NCBI GenBank assembly: GCA_025453925.1
Contig: JALOPK010000193.1
Coordinates: forward strand, 1 to 6,386
DNA length: 6,386 bases
Direction: 5' to 3'
Origin: Candidatus Eiseniibacteriota bacterium
GTDB lineage: Bacteria > JAFGKV01
The position numbers and the translations under genes were made by a program. Shown here in pieces: positions 1 through 5,307 of the stretch. Below the pieces are notes generated by a model. It was not told where the DNA came from. It saw nothing but the letters and a program-made list of their open reading frames with translations, and searched no databases. Each line of letters opens with the position of its first letter. Within the stretch, counting starts at the first letter, position 1.

Positions 1-930
1 CCCCAGGCGTACGTCTGGTGGATCACCGGCTGTGCGGCCGGCGATGTGATCGACGCAAGTTTCTACGTGTACGATGACACGCCGGGCACATACTCCAGCG
101 GCCGCATTTGGGCACATTACACCAGCGACCCCAATGACGTCGAGTCATACTCCGGGAGTGCGAGCGGCAACAACACATACTCATCGGGCATCGGGTGGGA
201 GCAACTCTCCTACCAGTGGACCTACGCGAATAGCGGTGACGATGATGGTTTCGTGGTCGAGGCCAGGGTCTACAGCAGCGCCGGCGAGAGCTTGCTCTAC
301 ATTGACAACGCCTACATCGCGACGACCTCGAACACTGCCGTGATCCACAATGCCGCCGGCGCCGTGCCGGTTGAGTTGACATCCTTCGCCGCGTCGGTGT
401 CGCGGGGCGAGGTCAGGCTTACGTGGAGCACCGCCTCCGAGTCTGACAACATGGGCTTCAATGTCCTGCGTGCCGTTGGCGTTGCCGGCCGGTCGCTCGT
501 CAATGGGGATCTCATCCCTGGCGCGGGAACGACGCCCGCACCCCAGTCCTACGAATTCGTTGACCGTGATGTGTCATGCGGTCTGATGTATCGCTACTGG
601 CTTGAACAGGTGGATTTCCAGGGATCGACGGAGCTCTTCGGACCTGTCACCGCTGCGGTTCCGGCGGAGGCCCCTGCGGACCTCTCGCTGGCGGTCAGTC
701 CGTCTCCTGTCTCTGGTGCCGCCGAGATCCGCTTTTCCGCGCCGGCCGGCGATGCCTCGGTGAGGCTCTACGACGCGCAGGGCAGGGCCGTCGCGCAATT
801 GTGGCGCGGTACGGGCGGTTCCGGCGCGCAGGTCGTCAGGTGGGATCGCAGCGGGATTCCCGCCGGTCTCTATGTGCTGCGGCTTGTTGCGGGTGCGCAC
901 AGCACCGACTATCCCGTGATCCTGAACTAA
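1..930 (+). CDS. Secreted/surface protein with C-terminal FlgD-like (type IX-style) sorting domain, 5' partial
   Basis: The reading frame is open from the first base and stops with TAA at 928-930. The ATG at 46 lies inside a continuous domain, so I treat the gene as truncated by the window edge (309 visible residues). Residues about 1-110 are rich in Tyr, Ser, Gly and aromatics in alternating beta-strand patterns ending in 'LLYIDNAYI'. This resembles jelly-roll, carbohydrate-binding-like modules that follow catalytic or lamin-tail domains in extracellular proteins. Residues about 122-215 start with 'VPVELTSFAA' and continue 'VRLTWSTASESDNMGFNVLRA', a fibronectin-III-like linker typical of FCB-group surface proteins. 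Residues about 227-309 form a FlgD-Ig-like C-terminal domain ('SPSPVSGAAEIRFS', 'VRLYDAQGRAV', 'GIPAGLYVLRL'), which in T9SS organisms directs outer-membrane secretion. It probably acts at the cell surface or outside. Any enzymatic domain would be upstream of the window. It is convergent with the operon on the other strand and has no evident functional link to it. Confidence 0.82.
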   Translation, partial: PQAYVWWITGCAAGDVIDASFYVYDDTPGTYSSGRIWAHYTSDPNDVESYSGSASGNNTYSSGIGWEQLSYQWTYANSGDDDGFVVEARVYSSAGESLLYIDNAYIATTSNTAVIHNAAGAVPVELTSFAASVSRGEVRLTWSTASESDNMGFNVLRAVGVAGRSLVNGDLIPGAGTTPAPQSYEFVDRDVSCGLMYRYWLEQVDFQGSTELFGPVTAAVPAEAPADLSLAVSPSPVSGAAEIRFSAPAGDASVRLYDAQGRAVAQLWRGTGGSGAQVVRWDRSGIPAGLYVLRLVAGAHSTDYPVILN

Positions 931-943
931 GCTCGCGATTCCA

Positions 944-974
944 ACCGGCCTCCGCTCGGCGCGCGGAGGCCGGT
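944..974. terminator. Perfect 12-bp GC-rich hairpin between convergent genes
   Basis: Bases 944-955 are exactly complementary to 963-974, giving a 12-bp stem (ACCGGCCTCCGC) with a 7-nt loop. It sits in the only intergenic gap of the window, 14 bp after the plus-strand stop and 18 bp after the minus-strand stop. A symmetric hairpin here could end transcription from both sides. Neither side carries a clear T-tract, so it is not a canonical intrinsic terminator. It could instead act as a mRNA 3'-end stabiliser or with Rho. Confidence 0.68.
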
Positions 975-991
975 GCGCGTTCCCGGGTGAA

Positions 992-2365
992 TCAGTACGC
1001 TGCCGCCAGCTCGGCCTCGGGGAAGTAGTGGTTCAGAATGGCCGCGCAGTCGGCGCCGCCGGCGGCCAAAGCGCCGGCGCCGATCTGGCACATGCCCACG
1101 CCGTGCCCCCACCCTGCTCCGGTCAGCGTGATCTGGCGGGGAATGCCTCCAATCATCTCCCCCGGCATGGCGACGAAGGCCGCGCTCTTCAGGTGGCTGG
1201 ACGACAAGAGCCGGCGGATAGCCAGTTCCTTGCCGATCCTGAGTACCCCCCTTACGCCCTGGATCTCGAGTATCTCGATCCTCCCTGACGATCCCCGGCG
1301 CAACGCCTTCAACCCCTTGACGCTGCCGATTCCCGCCCCGGTCTTGGCTTCGATGAGGGAGGCGAGCCGCTCCTGGGAGAACTCCTCTCTCCAGCGGAAG
1401 AAGTGCTCGGTCGCCCTGTCCATGGGCAGGAGGATCCGGTCGAGGATGCCCGCATCGGTGATGCTGCAGTGCGCAGGTGGGAACCCCATGATCCATGGGA
1501 CGGCTCCGGCCTCCACGGTGAGCGAGTGGGGCCATTCGGGCGGAAGGGGTGAGGCGTCGAGCACGCTCGTGAGGCCGGTCGGCGGCGGACCTCCCCACGC
1601 GGTGGTGAAGTCCTCGGTCACTCCTCCGCAGCACTTGGAGAACCTGGCGTCCACCACGGCGCCCTTCGCGTACAACGCCGTGCCGCGGGTTCGCCGCACT
1701 GCCTGCGAGGCCGCCGCAAGCTTTCGAGACTGCCCGTGGTAGCGCTGACAGTGATCGTCGGCGCAGAGATCGAAGAGGTCGTGATTCCGACGATCGAACC
1801 ATTCCCACATATCGACGCCCGGAGGCCGAGCTTCTTCGACGCTCCGGGGCGGCCCGAGCTGGGCCAGCACCCAGCTCCGCGCCACCACCGCATGGGCTTC
1901 CAGGAAAGGCTCGGGCGCACACGGGTTCATCTCCGAGGAGATCACGCTCTCCAGGTAGTCCTCCAGCCCGACCCGGTTCACGCCGACCAGGGCGCGGGAG
2001 CCGGCAGCGACCAACTCCAGCGAGCCAGGATAGGTCAGATCCTCCCGATGATTCCAGTGGAAGCCCGCGCCCACCGGTACAGCGGGGATGACGAACGTGC
2101 CTGCCTGCCGGCAGGGCGTCAGGATCACCGGCGAAGGCAGGAGCCGGGACGTCTCCTCGCAGGCCACCACGACACCCTGGTCGCCGGGCTCCGCCCTGCA
2201 CCAACCGGGGCCGACTGTCACGTCAGCCAGAGCGTACCTCCCCGCGAGGAAGAACCTCAGAACCGGCAGAGGCGGAGAAACGCCCACGCGGAGCACCGGT
2301 TCGGCACCGATGGAGAGGCTATCAGCGGCAGAGTCGAGCGAGGAGCTCATCCCACGCAGGGTCAT
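992..2365 (-). CDS. SpoIID/LytB-domain protein without signal peptide (putative glycan-strand lytic enzyme)
   Basis: The protein has 457 residues from the ATG at 2365; the preferred start has GGGAGG nine bases upstream. SpoIID of spore formers is a lytic transglycosylase acting on peptidoglycan glycan strands, and LytB relatives modify amidases. Visible family marks: 'GVNRVGLEDYLESVISSEMN' at about 128-147, where Glu145 matches the catalytic Glu of SpoIID; 'EAHAVVARSW' just after; 'CADDHCQRYHG' at about 201-211, matching the Cys/His zinc-loop region described for clostridial SpoIID; 'FSKCCGGVTEDF' at about 242-253; and 'GAGWGHGVGMCQIGA' at about 416-430. The first ~100 residues form an additional beta-rich domain. 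I see no signal peptide, lipobox or membrane helix, which is unusual for a wall enzyme. The detailed motifs match, from memory, a Bacteroidetes subgroup encoded beside DUF4922 and GT2 genes. It is the last gene of the operon and overlaps DUF4922 by 44 bp. Family is sure; a cytoplasmic role is inference. Confidence 0.9.
   Translation of the reverse strand: MTLRGMSSSLDSAADSLSIGAEPVLRVGVSPPLPVLRFFLAGRYALADVTVGPGWCRAEPGDQGVVVACEETSRLLPSPVILTPCRQAGTFVIPAVPVGAGFHWNHREDLTYPGSLELVAAGSRALVGVNRVGLEDYLESVISSEMNPCAPEPFLEAHAVVARSWVLAQLGPPRSVEEARPPGVDMWEWFDRRNHDLFDLCADDHCQRYHGQSRKLAAASQAVRRTRGTALYAKGAVVDARFSKCCGGVTEDFTTAWGGPPPTGLTSVLDASPLPPEWPHSLTVEAGAVPWIMGFPPAHCSITDAGILDRILLPMDRATEHFFRWREEFSQERLASLIEAKTGAGIGSVKGLKALRRGSSGRIEILEIQGVRGVLRIGKELAIRRLLSSSHLKSAAFVAMPGEMIGGIPRQITLTGAGWGHGVGMCQIGAGALAAGGADCAAILNHYFPEAELAAAY
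2104..2115. repeat. 12-bp perfect palindrome inside the SpoIID-like gene
   Basis: CCTGCCGGCAGG reads the same on both strands. On the coding strand it is part of an 18-nt in-frame stretch that encodes Pro-Cys-Arg-Gln-Ala-Gly with an internal GGCAGGCAGGC tandem repeat, in a loop between beta strands of the N-terminal domain. Similar Cys-Arg-Gln-Ala-Gly or Leu-Pro-Ala-Gly-Arg-Gln peptides appear, as I recall, scattered in translated genes of candidate-phylum genomes, suggesting a small dispersed palindromic repeat. It occurs once in this window, so chance cannot be excluded. Confidence 0.45.
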
Positions 2366-3299
2366 TGAGGCAAACCTCCCGGTAGATCCGCGCCAGGGTC
2401 TCCGGATCCATGCGTTCCCAGTCCATAGGTCTGGGCAGAACAACCAGGCCCGCCATCTCCACCGAGCCGGGGCTGATCACGATACGCCGATCCTCACCGA
2501 GCGAGTAGCATGACGGCCGATGTTTGCTTCGCGGGAAAAGCGCTGCCACGAAGCCGCATTCCCGCCACATGACAAGGTTCATGGGGAACTCCCCATCGGC
2601 CATGAGCAGATCCAGCGTCCATTCAATCATCGGGGGAATCAGTGAAGGATCGTCGGCGGTGAGCCGCAGGAATCTCCGCGCTCCGCCTTCGACTGCGGCT
2701 GCGGTGCCCCACGGGGTGAGGCGCTGGCTCACGGGCACCAGGGAGGACGCTTGGGCAGTCAGCGGCAGATCGCCGGCGCGGCCCGCCTGCAGATGGAGGT
2801 GATAGGGAGAGGATGCTCCCGAAGTGGGCCCATTGTAGAGAAACACGGTGTCCTCATCCGCTGCGGCGAGCAACCAAGCGAGATCAGGGAGGGCGGGACG
2901 CAGGCGTTGGGCGACATGCTGCCGATGCGCGAACACCACGTGGTCGCGGATGATGGGTGTCGGGTTCGGAAGTGCCACCAGCAGCTCGCGGACCGCCACC
3001 CCCTTCTCTTCCTGCGGCAGGTTTGAGAGGCACAACGGACACCATGCATCCGGAGTCGGCGCCGCAACCACGCTCGCCAGCCGCGCGGGGTTGTGATGGA
3101 GTTCCACTGAGAGCGGCGCCGAATCGCCAACCGAGATCCACCGCCTGCGCGCCTGCTGCATAGCGGTGATTCCGGCCCGCAGCATCGGCCACTCCGAGCT
3201 GACGCGCCGCACCAGCGTGCCCAAGACCGGGGATGTTCCCTGAGCCCATGCCACACCCATTTGGGCGGGGGTGAGTTCACGGGTACCCCCGGTGCTCAT
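2322..3299 (-). CDS. DUF4922 / HIT-superfamily protein (putative nucleotidyl transferase or phosphorylase)
   Basis: The protein has 325 residues. The ATG at 3299 overlaps the stop of the glycosyltransferase as ATGA, with GAGGG four bases upstream. Key region: 'YNGPTSGASSPYHLHLQAG' at about 155-173. The HxHxQ signature (His167, His169, Gln171) after a GxxSGAS-type loop is the nucleotide-binding/catalytic motif of the GalT, Ap4A phosphorylase and GDP-hexose phosphorylase branch of HIT proteins, in which the middle His becomes nucleotidylated. Upstream are 'CPLC' at 87-90 (possible metal site) and 'NPTPIIRDHVVFAHRQH' at about 112-128, matching the 'NP.PI...H..' strand of DUF4922. The C-terminal part ('FVAALFPRSKHRPS', about 250-263, and 'ISPGSVEMAGLVVLPR', about 275-290) also resembles sugar-nucleotide phosphorylases. 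No signal peptide or membrane segment, so cytoplasmic. The substrate is unknown. A link to the glycosyltransferase, by supplying or recycling an activated sugar, is inference. Confidence 0.83.
   Translation of the reverse strand: MSTGGTRELTPAQMGVAWAQGTSPVLGTLVRRVSSEWPMLRAGITAMQQARRRWISVGDSAPLSVELHHNPARLASVVAAPTPDAWCPLCLSNLPQEEKGVAVRELLVALPNPTPIIRDHVVFAHRQHVAQRLRPALPDLAWLLAAADEDTVFLYNGPTSGASSPYHLHLQAGRAGDLPLTAQASSLVPVSQRLTPWGTAAAVEGGARRFLRLTADDPSLIPPMIEWTLDLLMADGEFPMNLVMWRECGFVAALFPRSKHRPSCYSLGEDRRIVISPGSVEMAGLVVLPRPMDWERMDPETLARIYREVCLNDPAWDELLARLCR
2375..2380 (-). promoter_or_regulatory. Shine-Dalgarno site that fixes the SpoIID-like start
   Basis: On the minus strand this reads GGGAGG, nine bases before the ATG at 2365. 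It supports that ATG over the more upstream in-frame ATG at 2443 and the next one at 2350. It lies within the 3' end of the DUF4922 gene, so translation of the two genes is probably coupled. Confidence 0.7.
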
Positions 3300-4654
3300 C
3301 CGTCCCTCGTTCTGGCTCGAGCTCCTACTTCGACGGTACGCAGCCGGTTCTTGTACGCCTCCCGGCGTCGGTTCAGTTCGGCGGACGGCAGATGGTCCGT
3401 GTTTCCTTCCCATCGTCTCGCCAGATAGACCGGGTCGAAGCTCCGCGCGATGTGATAGTCGCGGCTCACCCGAAGCGCGACGGCATAGTCCTCCCCGTAG
3501 CTCACGTTCGGGAATGGGTGTTCGCGGACGACACCCGTGGCGAAGACCCGGGGAGCGCCGATGCCTGAGACCCGCAGGAGGTTGTTGTGACCGTTCTCGG
3601 CGGTCCACTCGTGGTGCGCCACCAGTCCGGGTGGTATCTCGACCCGCTGCATGTCCACCGTCCGGTATGCGCCGACGGCCATGGCCCATGGTCCCGACCG
3701 GATGAGGCCGATCATGGCCTGCAGCGACTCGTGGCTGGCGTAGACATCATCGGAGTCAAGCTGCACCAAGAATCGCCCCGCCCGAGAAGAGAAGGCGGCG
3801 ACGTTCCAACACCCACCGATGCCGAGATCAGTTCTACCAGGAACAATGATCTGCAAACGAGCATCGCCGGCACTCGCCTCCATGGCCTTCCGGGCGGTAT
3901 CGTCACGGGAGTGGTTGTCCACCATGAGCACGTTGAACGGGAAGTCTGTCTCTTGGGACAAGGCGCTCGAGACCGCGTCTCCGATGGTGCGAACCCTGTC
4001 GCGGACCGAGATGACCACCGACGCGTCGACGGGGTAGACGGCGTGATCAATGAATCGGCGCTCCCGGGGAGGAAGCCAGGCGTCTACCCGTCGGAGGTGG
4101 TCGGTGAGGACCGTCTCCAGCTCTCGCTGAAGCGATTCCGTGCCGGCTCGAACGTAACCGAACAGGTCCTCGGGCACATCGCGCACGGTGCGGGCGATCT
4201 CCTCCGGCAGACGCATGGCGCCTTGGCGAAGCAATCCCAGCCGCAGCCCGTACCGGACGGCGCGGTGCGAAACCACCTCTGCGGGAAGGCTCTCGATGGC
4301 CGCCAGCACCGCGGCAGAACGGGCCAGCCAGACCGGTCCCGCGTCAAACTCCTCCCGCAGGCTTCCAGGCTCGGGATCGAGGGTGTCCACCCGGCCGGCT
4401 CGGCCCTCGTAGTCGCCGTAGACCAGAGCTGCTCCGCCTTCGGCGGCTGCACAACACCTCGACCATGCGTGGGGCAGGGGCTCGACACTGCCTCCGCCCC
4501 ACACCATGCCCATCCATACTCCGGCCTTGCGCGCCGCCGCCACCAGCGAGGCGCGGATCGAATCTGCCTGGGCTTCCTGGCGGAGATCACCGGTCGGAGC
4601 ATCATCCGAGACAAATGAAGTCCCCGGCTCCACCCAGACGGTCAGCTTCTCCAA
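3296..4654 (-). CDS. Family 2 glycosyltransferase with a degenerate N-terminal half-domain
   Basis: The protein has 452 residues. It starts with TTG at 4654, chosen because GGAGG lies six bases upstream and the next in-frame ATG is about 48 codons later. The C-terminal half is a full GT-A domain: 'DASVVISVRDRVRTIGDAV' from about 210, 'VLMVDNHSRDDT' at about 242-253, 'RTDLGIGGCWNVA' at about 274-286, the metal-binding DxD-type 'QLDSDDVY' at about 298-305, 'GIGAPRVFATGVVRE' at about 364-378, and 'YGEDYAVALRVSRDY' at about 386-400, whose Glu-Asp matches the catalytic-base motif of GT2 enzymes. The N-terminal ~200 residues contain 'LVYGDYEGRAG', 'PGSLREEFDAGPVWLARS' and 'RYGLRLGLLRQGAMRLPEEIA', which look like the acceptor half of another GT2 domain with the nucleotide half lost or diverged. 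There are no membrane helices, so it is probably cytoplasmic. It transfers a sugar from an NDP donor to an unknown acceptor. It overlaps DUF1460 by 13 bp and DUF4922 by 4 bp. Confidence 0.88.
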   Translation of the reverse strand: MEKLTVWVEPGTSFVSDDAPTGDLRQEAQADSIRASLVAAARKAGVWMGMVWGGGSVEPLPHAWSRCCAAAEGGAALVYGDYEGRAGRVDTLDPEPGSLREEFDAGPVWLARSAAVLAAIESLPAEVVSHRAVRYGLRLGLLRQGAMRLPEEIARTVRDVPEDLFGYVRAGTESLQRELETVLTDHLRRVDAWLPPRERRFIDHAVYPVDASVVISVRDRVRTIGDAVSSALSQETDFPFNVLMVDNHSRDDTARKAMEASAGDARLQIIVPGRTDLGIGGCWNVAAFSSRAGRFLVQLDSDDVYASHESLQAMIGLIRSGPWAMAVGAYRTVDMQRVEIPPGLVAHHEWTAENGHNNLLRVSGIGAPRVFATGVVREHPFPNVSYGEDYAVALRVSRDYHIARSFDPVYLARRWEGNTDHLPSAELNRRREAYKNRLRTVEVGARARTRDG

Positions 4655-5307
4655 TCGACACCTCCGCGAAGCCTCGCGAGCAGCAGCCCCGCACCTCGCT
4701 CCCGCGACAGGAAGGCCGCTAGTGGTTCCTCGATCACTCCCCCCTCGGCACGGGATGCGTGCCGTAGAAGCGGCCCCGCCAGCAGCCCGGCATGATACAC
4801 ATCCAGATCGTCCCGCACCGAAGCGAAGGCGACGAGATCAGCGGCGGGGATCGCGCCGGACCAGGGGTGGAGCCGAAGGCGTACGCTGGCCCGGGGGATC
4901 CCAGGGACCAGCGTGAGCACCCTCACCGTATCTGTTGCGTCCCGGGCGGGATCGACCGTCTGCAGCAGACCCCGTCGCTCATGGGCAGCCAACCAGTGCG
5001 ACCAGATGTGGAGGCGATGCTCCCATCGTGGTGGCCGTCCGCCATACCGTATCTCAATCAGTCTGGCGCGGTATTCCTGGGCGGATCGCGACAGTGCGAG
5101 GGCCAGCGCCGCCTCAACGAAGGTGACGCAGTCGAAGGAAGTCAAGGCCAGCACCAGACGCTCGGGCTTCTCTGGTCCTCCCCGCAGCGGATTGCCCCTG
5201 TAGCGTGCCCCTAGGAGCAGGGCGGACGCGGCCACCAGCCGCTCCCGCTGCCCCGCGGTTTCCTCCAGGGCGGTGAGGAGCCTTTTGGCATCAGCTCGCC
5301 ACGACAT
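4642..5307 (-). CDS. DUF1460 NlpC/P60-like protein (putative N-acetylmuramoyl-L-alanine amidase-like) without signal peptide
   Basis: The protein has 221 residues and starts at the ATG at 5307, with GGGAG five bases upstream. DUF1460 proteins have a papain-like NlpC/P60 fold and are annotated as N-acetylmuramoyl-L-alanine amidase-like peptidoglycan hydrolases. Visible marks: 'YRGNPLRGG' at about 36-44; 'TSFDCVTFVEAALALA' at about 57-72, whose Cys60 is the probable nucleophile; 'EIRYGG.....EHRLHIWSHWL' at about 85-106, matching the family's 'IRY...RLHY.SDW' block; 'DVYHAGLLAG' at about 169-178, whose His172 is the probable catalytic His; and 'LRHASRAEGGVIEEPLAAFL' at about 181-200. The length is shorter than usual for the family because the N-terminal export signal is absent: the protein opens with a charged amphipathic helix. 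It overlaps the Fe-S gene by 17 bp upstream and the glycosyltransferase by 13 bp downstream. Family fairly certain; the bond cleaved here and a cytoplasmic location are inferences. Confidence 0.84.
   Translation of the reverse strand: MSWRADAKRLLTALEETAGQRERLVAASALLLGARYRGNPLRGGPEKPERLVLALTSFDCVTFVEAALALALSRSAQEYRARLIEIRYGGRPPRWEHRLHIWSHWLAAHERRGLLQTVDPARDATDTVRVLTLVPGIPRASVRLRLHPWSGAIPAADLVAFASVRDDLDVYHAGLLAGPLLRHASRAEGGVIEEPLAAFLSRERGAGLLLARLRGGVDWRS
4661..4665 (-). promoter_or_regulatory. Shine-Dalgarno site supporting a TTG start
   Basis: On the minus strand this is GGAGG (extended GGAGGTG), six bases before the TTG at 4654. The strong match and ideal spacing make TTG the likely initiator of the glycosyltransferase. 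It lies within the 3' end of the DUF1460-like gene. Confidence 0.7.

Noticed and set aside
23-382. Minus-strand 119-codon Arg/Cys-rich frame at the left edge
   Set aside because: Its composition is that of an antisense shadow of the Ser/Tyr/Gly-rich surface protein; no domain or ribosome site supports it.
1038-1742. Plus-strand 234-codon frame opposite the SpoIID gene
   Set aside because: Pro/Ser/Arg-rich translation without domains, entirely antisense to a conserved gene.
927-2204. Minus-strand 425-codon frame over the SpoIID gene
   Set aside because: It is an Arg/Gly-rich frame-shifted shadow of the SpoIID-like gene, whose own frame carries all the family motifs.
2366-2443. Longer SpoIID-like protein starting at 2443
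   Set aside because: The 26 extra residues overlap the DUF4922 gene, do not form a signal peptide, and the start lacks the GGGAGG site found before 2365.
3300-3689. Upstream extension of the DUF4922 frame to a start at 3689
   Set aside because: The extra 130 residues are Arg/Gly/Pro-rich low-complexity translation lying antisense-free but out of frame inside the glycosyltransferase gene. The ATGA junction at 3299 with a Shine-Dalgarno site gives a much better start.
3587-4618. Long plus-strand open frame of about 343 codons
   Set aside because: It is antisense to the clearly conserved glycosyltransferase and shows no recognisable domain; long antisense frames are expected in GC-rich DNA.
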